A stretch of 64,000 bases of DNA from Rhabdornis inornatus (Eukaryota; Chordata; Aves; Passeriformes; Rhabdornithidae). The translations under genes and the position numbers were made by a program. The stretch lies in contig VWZS01000873.1 in assembly GCA_013397075.1 (NCBI GenBank), positions 368,749 through 432,748 on the forward strand, read 5' to 3'. The notes under the pieces were generated by a model that had not been told where the DNA came from, made no database searches, and saw nothing but the letters and a program-made list of their open reading frames with translations. Positions 24,166-35,926 of the stretch are shown one piece after another; position 1 is the stretch's first letter, and each line of letters begins with the position of its first letter.

Positions 24166-27100
24166 ATTCCTGCTCACCGTTGGAGAACAAGCTGAATTTG
24201 GTGTGAACTCCCCTCTTTATTCATTCCATGCAAGGTGGGAGAAGAATCAGCTGCTCAGGGAAGGGCTTTAAGCAGGGAAAGGCTTTAAAATCTGGCTTTG
24301 GTGCCAGAGTGCAGTGTGTGCATCCAGAGCCAGCCTCAGGTCCCTCCTGGCCCCTCTGCTCTCCTCCTGTGCCTTTTGAGGAGCTCTTGGCAGCTCCTGG
24401 GCAGGGAGAGCCCCTTGCCAGAGGCAGCAGGAGCAGGTTCTGCCCATCCCAGCCCATCCCAGGCTCTCCTGCTCGCAGGGTGGGGGGAAGGCAGAGCCCT
24501 GAGCGAGGGATAACAGGAACAAACATTCCTGTTCACACCTTTTGAAGCTGTTACACGCAAATCAATGCTTGCAAACCTTGTTTCCTTTCATCTGCTGCCC
24601 ATGACAAGCAAACCAAGGGCTTAGTGTGATCTCTCAATAAATCCTGGTGCAGCCATCCAGCCATTCTGGAACACTTGGAGCTCGGCTCGTTATCCACTGC
24701 GGAGATGATCCTTGTTTTGTCTGGCCAGGGGCTTGATTCCTTCAATAATTGATATTCCAGATTGAAAACAAAGCTGTGTGCAGCGCTCCTTCCTTGGCTA
24801 CCTCTGCCAGCTGCTCAGCACATTGCAGCTTGAGAGCCTCTGGCAATGAGGGAGCTCACAGGAGTCTTATTTATTTATTTTTCCTACGCTTAGTGCAAGG
24901 ATGTCTTTAAAAAAGTCCCCTCATTGTGTAAAAGATGGCAGAGGCAGGAAAAGGCAGTAATTTCATGTAATCTGCATAGGCAGTGTAGGGAAATGCCAGA
25001 GTGTTTGCAGCCCTCTAATAGGGATCGTAAACACGCAGTTTATGGTGCTCTGCTGGAGAGCAGCTCCCATAAATTACACCCAGCGCAATTGCTTTGTTTT
25101 CCTTCTGAAGTTTTATTTCCTTTTATGTTTAGTAATTAAATCGGAGCGGGAGGGTGGTGTTGTGGGTGCCAAACAGCAGCAGGGGTTGCAGGGAGGTGTC
25201 AGCAGGGTCACTTTGTTCTGCTGCAGTGCTGGGACTGTCAGCCCATGGGATGGGTCACATCCATCTCAGAGGCTTCAGCCACAGGTTTTAAAATCATTTC
25301 TCACAGAGATTTGTTGTCCCAGCATCTCCAAGGAGCTCCCAGGTGCGAAGCCCACGTGGCCATGGGCAGGTGGCTCTCGGTGGCCAAAATCTGTGGCCAC
25401 ACCAGGCAGGCACTGCTGTGCCCGTGGCAGTTTCCAGCTGCACTTCTGAGGGTTTGCAGTTGCTAACAAAGGTCCTGTGTGCTGAGGCACCAATGTGTTT
25501 CCTGTTGGAGCCTATTTATGCCCTGAATTCCAGCCCAGAATAACCCAAACCACATCAGTGCCTGAGCAGCAGAGCTGCTTCTCTTTCTCACCAAAAACCC
25601 CAAAGAATCTGCTGCTCTGTGGGAGCTGCACTCCAGGGAACAGATGCCTCCACTGGTCTTCTGTTGGCTGCTTGGCTTCATTTTGGAGAATTTGCTCTCC
25701 CAGTGGGAGGGAAAACTTTGTGTTCAGGTCATGCTGAAGACTTGAGCAGTTCAGTGAACTGATGTCAGGGCTAAATTAATCGGTTCTGGAGGGCCCTGGT
25801 CAAGGCTAGACCTCCACAGCATTGATTCCCTATCAGTTTTATTGGGGTTAAGCTCTATTTTTAATCAAAATAACAAATTTAAGTGCAAACCCAGACTATT
25901 CCATAGCAAAATATCAGCAATTGGATTTTGACTCAGCCGTGTCTTTAGTTTAGATTTGCAAGGAAACAGTGACCTCACCATTTCTGCAGTCAGAAAAATC
26001 CCAGAGGATGCTCAAGAGTGGTGCTGTGCCTTCACTTGATATCCCAGGAGTAATCCCGGCCTCACTGCTGGAAATAATCCACAGATAATGGGAGGAGAAG
26101 CAGGCTGGGAGCCTGTAAATTCTGTGTTTGGCTGTGCTGTCTCCCTGTGTGGGTTCTGTAGTTTCCCAGCAGCAGCTGAGCTGTTGGGCTTTGCACCATG
26201 AGCTGCTCCAGCTCCGGATGGAAGTGGTGAGAGATGAGCACCAGGAGCAGGCTGTGGGCAGGAGAACTGCTGAGAGCAGCAGGGCTGCAGGCAGGGACCT
26301 TCCAAGACATAAAAAAAAAAAGGGATTTAATTGTAAAGAGGATGGCAGGTGGGTGGGAGGAGTGGCTGGGAGGGAGCCTGTGTGATTTGGGCAGCCAGAA
26401 GAGCTGGGAATGCTTCCTGCCACCTCCCATCCAGCTTTGGGGGCTGGATGCCACCTTGGATGCCACCTGTTTTTCCAGGGCTCCTTTGTGGCTCAGCATT
26501 CAGCTCCTTAGGGTGGTTTGTGTCTCTCACAAATCACCTGGCAGCAGAGGCAGCTCCAGAACTCACACAGAAATCTCTGGAACACATCCTTTGGGCTGGG
26601 GGTGGCACCAGGCTGGCACCAGCTCCTGCCCAGCCTGGAATGTGGAGCAGAGCAACCCCAGCTCCAGCCTGGCCCCTCTGGGAAACACATTCCAGCTCCA
26701 AGCCAGCCTGGCAGCTCAGACATGCAGCATTTTCTTATTTTCATATAAAATGTGCAAAGTGTAGATGTTTTGGTTTTTTTTCCTTTCTTCTGCCCTCAGG
26801 TCTGCTCTCCCTGCCCTGAGCTCTCAGATGTCCCCAGACCCTTCTCCTCTCCTTGCTCAACATCCCCAACTCCCTCCATTCCAGGCAATCTTTAAAATAA
26901 ACTTTGAAAAGGGAACAAAACAGTAAATAATCACGTAACAGGGATATCAGCTGGTGGGGTTGGTTTTTTCCCTTCCCTAGATGATTTTCGGATTTAACAA
27001 AACAGTTAAAAACATTAGAGGTCCAAGCATCTCAATTATCTGGGTTGGGAGCATTCTGCCAGTAATAGGTGATGAGGGAATTGTTGTTTTGATAGCCTCT

Positions 27101-30100
27101 GTTCCCAGGAATACACAGAGAACTGGCTTCTCACCAGCTTTTCAAAGTTAATAAACTCGCTTGTTGTTTTTCTTCTCCAAGTCCCATTTTATACTCTTTA
27201 AGAAAGCTGCAGTTTGTACCTCTGAAGGAAGGCAAAGCATTCTTCAGCATGAGTGTGTGTGTGTCCACTGGACTGGAATCTCCTGAGGAGCTCCTGTGGA
27301 GAAAACTCTCCTTTTGTCTTTGAAATCAACGGGGTTTTTCTGTAAGCTCCAGAAGTGAAAAGTAGAATGTCATTAAGATGCTGATTTTGGGGATGATATG
27401 GAAATATCTTCAATATTTTCACATGATTTTTTTGTCCCCTGGACAAGATGATGCTGTCTGATAATGTGGATTTTGGGAATAGACCTATCCAAAAGGGAAT
27501 GATAACTTTGAGTGTTGCTTATCTAAATTTGTTCAGAAAGTGGAACTGCCTTGATTCCTTATCTTAAAGCAGTGATTTAGGGATAACAGGAACTTCCTTG
27601 GCAGCAGAGTCCTGGGAGCCTTGTTCCTGTGGTGCAGCATTCTGTCCAACTGAGACAGCACAGAATTAACCCTTGTTTCTGGAGGAAATTCCTGCTCAAA
27701 AGTCAGCTGGAGTTTAATATTCCAGTCTGACAACTTATTTTTGCATCCAGGGATTTGCCAGTGTGGTTCTGGTGGGAAGAGGCTGCTTGGAAACCAGGAG
27801 GGGCTGGGCTGGCTGAGCTCTAATTCAGTGAGCTTCTAATTCACTGAGAGCTTTGCTATCAGGAAAAAAAAAAAAAGAAGAAAAAAAGCAAAATTGGACA
27901 TGCAATGGTCCTTACAGACCACTTCTATCAATGGTGATATAGTTAGGAGAGAAGAAGTGGACTTAGGGAATAGCAACTCAAATATCTTTTGCTCTTTGGA
28001 GTTATTTTACTCTCTCTGAAGCTGGCATCTTTTGAGGTTTATAATTTATTGCTTGGCTGTATGATGTTGCCCCTCGCTTTAATCTCCCAAAACACTGCAC
28101 TGAAAATGTCACTCGGCGTGAAGGTGGAAATTGGCTTTAAATTGGTGAGTTTTAAGGTAACTGATCCAGACAATCTTTAGTAAAAGTCTCCATAAAAGAG
28201 GATAAATTCTAATTTGTGGAAAATGCCAGGCTAGGAGGTTTCACTGCTTGTAGCTTTTTATTAAGATAATGTTACTCCTTCTTGGAATAAAGCACCTCGG
28301 AATTTGTGGGCTGTTTGTGTGTGGATGTTCTCTGAGAGCTGCTGCCTCAGGTGAGCATTTCCCAATCCATCCCTTCATGGAAAAGGTAGAACAATAAACA
28401 GTGAGCCCTAATTAACACCCACAGCCTTAATTCAGACTTGTCTCCAGCCACCCCGCTCTCCTTCCCTGGAGAAGATTTATCCTTGCATTATCCAGGTTTT
28501 CCAGGGCAATTCTGAGTTTCCTGAGGGTGAGAGATACAGAGTGAGGGATGTGATGGTGCAGTTAGTGGCTGGTGATTAAAAACATTTAATTACCCTTTTT
28601 TTTTCCTGTAGAAAACTGTGCTGTGATTCAATGAGCTTGGGAGTCAGCTGGGAATATCCATGTTTAGGGTGGATTGTTGCTTCCAAGGAGCTTTCAGTGG
28701 TGAGCCAGGTGTGCAGGGAATAAAGGAATAATCCAGACCCTCTAAATCAGGTTTTAAGCTGTGGCTATAGGTTCTGCAAAAAGATAAACTGGGAATGTTG
28801 CTTCTAGACCGAATCAGAAAGGGATGGTGTTGGTGGGAGTGATTTCCATCTAATTCCAGCAGCAGAGAAGCCTCTCCCTGTCTGCCCCACAGCTGGGATG
28901 TTGGGAATATGTGAGATGAGCATAAATTAGGGAGCACTTACACCAGAAAAACTTCCATGGAACGAACAGCATTTAAACTCCAGGGGTTGTAACTCGTGGC
29001 AGTGGGCACTTCCTGAGTGATTCTATCAGGAATCTTGGCTTGTGCTGCTGGAATTCCATTTATTGTGTGGATGGGATGGATGCAGGGCACAGCTCACCAA
29101 AGACCTGACAAATACAAATGACTGGACTGAGCTGGGAAATTCCACCTGTGGAGCTGCTGGAACTTCCCTGGCCCAGGGAAATAAAATCTGTGTCCAGTGA
29201 ATGGGAATGAGAGCCCAACAGGGAAACACGATGTGAAATCTGACATTGTTTTCTCAGACATTTAATTTCTGGGACAACCCAGACTGGATTTTACCTGGAA
29301 TTCAGAGTGTGGGAAAGCCCAGAGTGGATTTTGCCATTTGGAAAATGCTCTCAGGGACAGGGTGGGATTGTTGGGGCCCCCTTCCAGCTGGGGATATTCT
29401 GTGATTTATTTTATCCCATTTATCACAGGCACGTGCTGTGTGCGTGTCACTGTTCTGTCAGGCACAGGGTGGGAATTGTGTGCAGGAACAGCTCCAGAAG
29501 GGATCATTTCAGCTAAGAAATTATCCTGAGCCAGGTCAGGATGTGACAGATGTGCTGAGAGAGTGAGGAGAGCTCTGTGGGAGATGCCACTGCCCTTCAT
29601 CTCCCCCAGCCTTCTTTTCAAAATCCCCTTTTATTTTTCCTTACACAAAAGTGCAAGTTACTGTTTATCTAAGAACTTACAACAACAACAAAAAAAACCA
29701 ACTCCCACACCAAAAAAAGAACCTTTTGTTTTTTCTTTGAGCTGAAAAAAAATCAATGTTTATACGTCAAAAAAGCGTTGCTGTGAAATTTGCACTTTTG
29801 GGGACACTTCTTTCAGGCACCTTCTATTTTTGGCCATTCAGCTTTGTGGGTCAGTGATTGCAGTGAGAGAGCCTGGGCATCTCCTGCCACACAGGCCTGG
29901 ATTCAGCAGAGGGTTCAGAGCTAGATCTGGGTTACAAGGCTGAGGTTTTGCTGAATCTGGGCCCTGGCTGCTGTGCAGGAGGTGGGAGCTGCCTGTGCCC
30001 TGGTGCTGCTCCTCTGGAACAGCTCTGCTCAATTCTTTTCACAGATAAAGCAATTTTCTGTCATTTTGGGAAAAGCCTCATTTGCCTGTTGCATGCAAAG

Positions 30101-30507
30101 AAACTTCATTGCTTTTGCTCCCTGACCAGAGCTGAACAACTCCTTTAATCATCCTTTATAGAAAATTTGTCTCCATCCTCCAATTCAGCCTCAGTGACTT
30201 CAGGGTTATCCCTATCCCAGTTTCTGGATCAAATGAGGAATGACCTCTCCTTTAACAGGCACCACTAGGACTGGAGAATCACAGGGTCTGAAATTTTCTC
30301 CATCCCCTTCTAAATATTGGTGCTTCTGGAATCAAACACTTTGTATCCTCAAAATCTGGACTGAAATTTGGCTTCCAAAGGATTTTTTTACAAAGGATTT
30401 TACAAATTTAGATTGCCCAAGAAGATCAGGAATGGGTGTTTGGAGAGGTGGAAATGGAGAACAGTGTTTTGGTGTAGTTTTCCAGGCTGTTTTTAGGAAC
30501 TTTCCTG
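24166..30507. other. Non-coding stretch, mostly unique
   Basis: About 6.3 kb. It includes a short A-rich run near 27866-27890 and GC-richer patches at 24290-24520 and 26000-26830. The longest frame (176 residues at 26234) has no domain I recognise and no splice context. Confidence 0.45.
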
Positions 30508-30795
30508 GAGGTCAGCCTCTTCTCTCAGGCAGCAAGTGACAGGAGAAGGGGAAATGGCCTGGAGTTCCACCTGCAGGGGTTCAGGATGGACATGAAGAAA
30601 GATTTCTTCACTAAAAGAGTGGTGGAACACGGGACCAGGCTGCCCAGGGAGGTGGTGGGGCCACCATCCCTGGAAGTGCTCAAGAACAAGTGGAAGTTGC
30701 ACTTTGTGATGTATTTTTTGTGGGTGTGGTGGTGTTTGGTCAAGGATTGGATTTGATGATCTCACATGTCTTTCCAACCTTAATTATTCCATGGT
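30508..30795 (+). mobile_element. CR1 LINE 3' fragment, about 290 bp
   Basis: The order TTCACTAAAAGAGTGGTGGA, CAGGCTGCCCAGGGAGGTGG, CATCCCTGGAAGTGCTCAAG, then TTGATGATCTC and CTTTCCAACC is the canonical CR1 3' region in sense. An unusual T/G-rich piece (about 30705-30740) replaces part of the normal body, so the copy is internally rearranged. Confidence 0.9.
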
Positions 30796-31094
30796 TCTAC
30801 TAAGACCTGAAGCACCTACCAAACCCATCTTTGATGGGTAGAGACCTTTTCATAGGTGTGCATTAGAAAAGGTGTTTTTTTTTGTTTTTTTTTTTTTAAG
30901 AAAAAGAAGGGTTTTTTGGAACCTCAGAAAACTTTCTGTGGCTTATTTTCAACCTTTTTTTCTGTGCAGATGAGTGGAACTTGGTCTTCTCTTAAACCTT
31001 TGTGCTCAAGTTTTTCTGGCTCTGGTATTTCTAGATTTGGCCTGCAACATCCATCCAGTGTAGGTGCTGTATGCATTTTCTATCTGCTCTCTTC
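30796..31094. other. Short gap between two CR1 fragments
   Basis: It holds a T-rich run (30870-30898). Nothing else was recognised. Confidence 0.4.
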
Positions 31095-31205
31095 CTTCAA
31101 ACAGTTCAAGGAGTGTCTGGATGTGGCACTCAGTGACAAGGTGGGGGTTGGTCACAGGTTGATCTTGGACGTCTTTTCCAACCCAAATAATTCAGTGATT
31201 TTGTG
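31095..31205 (+). mobile_element. CR1 LINE 3' terminal fragment
   Basis: CAAGGAGTGTCTGGATGTGG and GTCTTTTCCAACCCAAATAA followed by TTCAGTGATT match the CR1 3' end in sense. Confidence 0.85.
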
Positions 31206-31672
31206 CCCTCAGCCCCAGGTGTGAGCAGAGAGCAGTGGGGTCACCCAAACCTCTGCTGTCCCTTCTGCAGCCAAGCCTGAAGATGATTTCTGTGATTCTC
31301 CACTCCTGTTTCAGGAGCTGGGTACCTTGGAGGAGGTTTTGGCAGCACGAATTCATGTCAGTGTGGGGGGAGGCAGTGAATTCCCCTCCGTGCCCGCAGG
31401 TCACACCTGTGGCAGCCCCAGGGCTGCATCACCTCCAATCTAACAAGTCCCCCATTAGTGCTGAGTGTTCTGTGCTCACCCTGAGCTCTTCCTTTGCTGA
31501 GGTGATTCGAAGCTGCCTGTCGCTGTGTGTCCGTGCAGCACGCTTCATTAGCGGTGATTTATTTGGGAGCTGAGCAGGGCTGGCACTCTGCAGCACGCCG
31601 GTGGGCAGCAGCAAAATGGGAGCTGAGTGCTCAGGCTGCTCCTCGTGCTGCTGCAGCCCTGCAGGGCCTTGA
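31206..31672. other. Non-coding stretch
   Basis: About 470 bp, GC-richer, with no recognised feature. Confidence 0.4.
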
Positions 31673-32119
31673 TGCCTTTTTGGGAATATCCAAAAACAGA
31701 GGCCAGACAGAATTGAGGGCATAAAAAGCTGTTCTATTTATTGACGGACCCTCAGGTACATTTTGGGCAGACAAAGCCCCCCAGGTGCTGCACCCAAAAA
31801 TGGACAATGGGTCATGGTTTGGTTTTCACACTTTTATAAGTTTGGTCCATTTGCATATTGGGGGTTAATCTTCCAATTACAGCTCCAGGTAATGAAGTCA
31901 TTCACCCCAAGTTTGCTCCCCCCAACTCACTTTTGTTTCCATCCCTGGGGCCCTGAGGCAGTGAGGTGTCCTTGATTGCCAGCCTGGAGAGGAATTGTTG
32001 TGTCTGCCCAAAATGGGAGAGCAGCAGCCAGCACTGGATATGGAGTTTGGAGTTACACACTAAAGAACTGCAGGATTACAAATAGATGAAAATATAAACG
32101 CTGAAATCCTAAGGCATCA
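31673..32119 (-). mobile_element. Solo LTR-like element, family B, copy 2
   Basis: Read on the minus strand it runs from TGATGCCTTAGGATTTCAGC near 32119 to an end of ..AAAAAGGCA near 31673, with TG..CA ends. Shared blocks with the other copies include CACTTTTATAAGTTTGGTCC and GAGTTACACACTAA. This is a diverged copy with no coding region, lying antisense to the contactin exon. Confidence 0.75.
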
Positions 32120-33211
32120 GTCTTAGGTGTGTTCTGCAGGTTTTCCTTCAGAATACTCACAAAACGGAGAAGTCACATAGTGCAAATTTATCTTAAAAAG
32201 AATTTTTCACATTCTGAATGCATCCATAGATACATTAGCCTCAGGATTTAAATTTTTATTTTGCTTTTACAGAAGTGCTTATCATGAAACATCCGAACAA
32301 AATTACTCACACAGCCATGCCCACGAACACAGAAAAATTCACCACAAATATTTCTACTCCACGCATTTTTTTTCCCCTTCTACCTGCCTGCAGTCAGAGC
32401 TCTTAAAGTCAAGTTTCTTTGGCAGAATCCAATTAGGAGCAAAGGTGCCTTTCAAAAGAATTTGCAATGGCTGCATTGCCAGAAGTAAAGTTAAAAAGAC
32501 ATCTGCACACGTGTGGTGGCACTGGGGTTTCTAATGGGCTGCACTTCCAGACTGAAGCTCAGCAATCTCATTTTCATCTCGAAAAAATAACTTGTGTAGT
32601 GCTGAAACTGCCTCTGCTTCCTTCTGGAAATGAAATATTAAACTTTGTGAGTTTTCAGGTCTTCAGCAGCAGCACAAACTCCCCTGGGATTTCATAGTCA
32701 GGAAACATTTAGGAATGGGAAGGATCTTTTCAATTATCCACCTTTTGCTTGTGCACAAATGTTGCTTTTCCTAAAGTCGCTGCCATAAAAAGTTGATATG
32801 TTTGAACAGCCCTTGCAGAGCTCTGAACAAAGGCCCTGCTGATGTGAACAGCAGAAATATTTACAGGGAAACATTTTGAGAATTGGACTCATTCATATGT
32901 GAAATAGGGAACTATCACGAGAAATGGAATTGCAGCCATGGCTTGAGAACCACCATAATTTAACTGCAGGAAAATATTTTTAGTGGTAATCATCTAATTT
33001 ACTTCTCAGTGCTGTTTATGCCAAGACAGGCATCGTTTCTCTTTGGGGAAACTTTCTGTCGTGCATTACCCTGTGAAGACATCAGGGAGCTGGGAACTCT
33101 GCTTGGAAGCACTGCACAACCTCTGGTGTCTGATTGTTCTCTGCAGCAACTGCTGAATGGCTGAATAATGGAAAACTTTCAGCTTTTCCATTGGACTTAA
33201 AATATATTTAT
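32120..33211. other. Non-coding stretch
   Basis: About 1.1 kb, AT-leaning. Nothing was recognised. Confidence 0.4.
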
Positions 33212-33378
33212 TGCCCAGAGCAGCTGTGGCTGCCCCTGGATCCCTGGCAGTGCCCAAGGCCAGGTTGGACATTGGGGTTGGAGCAGCCTGGGACAGTGGG
33301 AGGTGTCCCTGCCATGGCAGGGGTGGCACTGGCTGGGATTTAAGGTCCCTCCCAACACAAACCATTCTACAATTCTGT
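33212..33378 (+). mobile_element. CR1 LINE 3' fragment
   Basis: CAGCTGTGGCTGCCCCTGGA, TTGGAGCAGCCTGGGACAGT, CCATGGCAGGGGTGGCACTG and CCTCCCAACACAAACCATTC match the CR1 3' region in sense. Confidence 0.9.
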
Positions 33379-35269
33379 ATTTTTAGCATAACTTTTGGTT
33401 TTGGCTGAAATTGAGATGCAGGGATTGTGTCAAAATTCGATGGGAGGAAATAGAGCCTGCTACTTTTAATATCGTTATAAGCTAAAAACTAATTTACATT
33501 AGTAATTTTGAAATGTTTTCGTATTAGTGCTCAAAATGCTGAGAGAAGCGTTATTTCCTGAGTAGAAAAAAAAATAAATAAAGTGAGTTTGCAATCCCTC
33601 ACAGTAGCCAGAACTTTCCCCAAATGGATGCTGGGTCAGGGCAGGAGAGGCAATAAATGCAAGATTATGAATTTAAAAATTCCAGGATATTTTTTTGAAT
33701 TTATGGAAAAGTAGGGAATGGGGTTTTTTTGTGAGCCCTTTGCACCTTGGCAGTCTGTGGGTGCTTCCCACAGGCTCCTGGCAGTAGGTTAAGTTGATAA
33801 GTTCTTATCAACCTCTTGTGTTTTTAATTAGGTATCAAATGCTGTGAGTGATTGCTCTGCTCCTTGCAGGGAGGCAGGAGAATAATTGCAAAGCATCTCC
33901 AGGCAGGGGAATGAAGAGAAACTTTGTAGGGGTTTATTGGTGGGGGTAATTTGAGAACAGGGAAGAATTTCAGCAGCTGCTGAAATCCAAGATTTATCTC
34001 AAATTTCACTTAAATTGGTGTAAAACCAAGAGTGACTTTCTCTGGCAGAAATCTCTTGTGTAGGTGCTGTTCAACAGAATTTGCTACTTAGAGGAAAACT
34101 AATATTTTTCCACAGGTCAGGAGACCATTTAGGGTAAAAAAAATACATTTCTGGAGTTCACTATAAACAGAGTGTAACTGCTTCACTATGTCAATCAGTA
34201 TAGACATTTTCCTTCCAAAATTAATAATTAATACTCTAATTATTGCATTAAATAGTTCTTAGTATTCATTGATTGGTCATTGCTGCTCCCCCCAGCACGC
34301 CTCATCAGTCTGTGTGAGAATAGAGGAATTTATGCAATTAATCTCTCCCTGCTTCAAAGCTGCATCTTCACATCAGAGGGTGAAGATTCTCAACCTTCCC
34401 AGTGCATTGAACCCGACTTTATGAGAAGAATTTGCCCAATTTTATCTCACAAAAGCAGGCAGAGACCTCTCTTGTTATCACTCATGCAGTTTGTCTTGTA
34501 AGCACGAAGGCCCCTGAACTTCCAGTCTTCACTGAGATGAATAAATTATAAGAATGTGTGTCTGGCTCGATTTATTTATTTTTAATATTTAAATGCCTGC
34601 TCTGGAGTGGTTCCTTTCATAAATGAAGGCATTTTTCCCTCCTTGGGTTGTTTGGAGAGGGGGATGGTGGAAATTTGCAGTGATCAGCTGAGAAAGTCTC
34701 AAACTGCTCTCAAATTCTAATTATTTACAGGTCGTAATAGGCGGTGAGGGGAAGATCAGTTTTTACCTGGAGATGTTTGAAGGTTGATTTTTAAACAGAA
34801 TTTTAGAGCAGTGAGGATGGAGGTGGAATGGGAAAAATATCCCCTTCCTTGAGCAGTGTGGGAACCTTTCCTGCAAAGTGCTGCCTTGCAGGGATGCTGT
34901 CCTTTGTGTGCTGGATGATGTTTGCAGAGGAAAGTTACAGAGTTAGAGAATTACTCTAATTTTCATTTTAATCTACAGAGCTCACTAATTACACCAGCTC
35001 ACCCCAGAGAGACAGGGAGTGAATCTCCTGAGGGAAAATTAAGAGACAGCAGAAATTTCACAGCTGCAGGTTCCAATTCCTAATCCTCACCTGCCACTGA
35101 GACACCTGAAACACTCACAAATCACTGCTGAGAACCATTTGAAAGTCAACATTTGCAAAACTTTCTTTGCTGATGCTCAGCTACAACTTCCCTGGAAAGG
35201 AAGAACAAACTGTCAGCAAATAGGAGCAGCAACCCTAAATCTCCTTGATCAATCTGTTTTGTTTTACAG
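33379..35269 (+). other. Intron or 5' flank directly upstream of the contactin exon
   Basis: About 1.9 kb of mostly unique sequence. No CpG island or TATA-type core promoter is evident. It ends at an acceptor-like T-rich run and ACAG at 35269. Confidence 0.4.
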
Positions 35270-35352
35270 ATTAAAGCTTGCCTGAGGTTTCCAAGGAGCC
35301 CCGTTGTGCTCTGTGATTGCTGGGCTCGTCTCCTCTGCCCCTGCAGCTGAAG
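35270..35352 (+). other. CNTN4: 5'UTR part of the CNTN4 exon (start ambiguous)
   Basis: Two acceptor-like sites precede the ATG. One ends at 35269 (a T-rich run followed by ACAG), which would give an 83-base leader. The other ends at 35346 (a CT-rich run then TGCAG), which would leave only CTGAAG before the ATG. The region is not CpG-rich and shows no promoter signs, so it is more likely an internal exon joined to an upstream non-coding exon than a transcription start. No in-frame ATG lies upstream of 35353 within this leader. Confidence 0.5.
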
Positions 35353-35407
35353 ATGAGGCTGCTATGGGAGCTGCTGGTGCTGCACTCGGTCCTGCTGTGC
35401 CTGGCAG
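35353..35407 (+). CDS. CNTN4: Contactin-4 first coding exon (signal peptide), partial gene
   Basis: The exon starts at an ATG with A at -3 and reads MRLLWELLVLHSVLLCLA plus the first base (G) of the next codon, then meets a near-consensus donor CAG|GTGAGC. The peptide is a classic signal peptide: Arg at residue 2, a Leu/Val-rich core at about residues 7-17, and a small residue near the expected cleavage site. From memory, human CNTN4 begins MRLPWELLVLQSFILCLAD, which agrees at 14 of 18 positions and has a G-initial codon at the junction. CNTN6 (about 9 matches) and CNTN3 fit less well. Contactins are GPI-anchored neuronal adhesion proteins with six Ig and four fibronectin III domains, acting at the axon surface; CNTN4 is reported to bind APP and PTPRG. 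CNTN4 introns are very long, so one exon in 64 kb is expected. The next exon was not recognised downstream. The upstream boundary is uncertain (see 35270-35352). Confidence 0.85.
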
Positions 35408-35413
35408 GTGAGC
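35408..35413 (+). other. Splice donor of the CNTN4 signal-peptide exon
   Basis: The sequence GTGAGC follows CAG, a close match to the vertebrate donor consensus. It interrupts the codon after its first base (phase 1), matching the expected phase for the junction between the signal-peptide exon and the first Ig-domain exon in contactins. Confidence 0.8.
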
Positions 35414-35486
35414 TGTCCTCTTGCCACTTCGGGGTTAAAACACCCCTGCTCTTCCCACTGATGCCACAGTGCCCCGTGGTTCTGTT

Positions 35487-35926
35487 TGCCTGGAAAGGCT
35501 GAGCTGGAACAGAGACCAGGCAGAGCAAAAGGAATAAAATCAGCATTTATTGAAAGAACAAAATAGGGATTTATTGGAAGGATTCATCTTGGGCAGTGCA
35601 AGAGCCTGGCCAGGGCTGCACCCAAATCAAATCCCAGATGGATCCTGGTCACGAGTTTTACACTTTTATCAGTTTTGGTTCATATTGAGGTCAACTATCC
35701 AACCACAGCCCCAGGCTATGAAGTCTCAGCCCCCTGGTTTGCCCCCTTTCCCTCACTGTTGTTTATGATTTTTGGGCACCAGTTGTCCTTGATTCTCCAG
35801 CTAGAAATGAATTGTTTTGTCACTCCCCTGTGAACAGAACTTACCAACACCTAACATGAAGTTTCAGAGTTACACACTAAGCAGCAGAGATTGTGAAAAA
35901 TAGAAAAGCTAAAACCCAAGACATCA
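35487..35926 (-). mobile_element. Solo LTR-like element, family B, copy 3, next to the CNTN4 donor
   Basis: Read on the minus strand it runs from TGATGTCTTGGGTTTTAGCT near 35926 to ..CTTTCCAGGCA at 35487, so it has TG..CA ends and two AATAAA signals in its last 100 bases. It is about 440 bp. It begins only 79 bp after the last base of the contactin exon and is antisense to the gene. An exact target-site duplication was not confirmed. Confidence 0.8.

Noticed and set aside
35353..35407. CNTN6 or CNTN3 as the identity of the exon
   Set aside because: From memory CNTN6 starts MRLLWK but then diverges (about 9 of 19 matches) and CNTN3 differs near its start; CNTN4 fits at 14 of 18.
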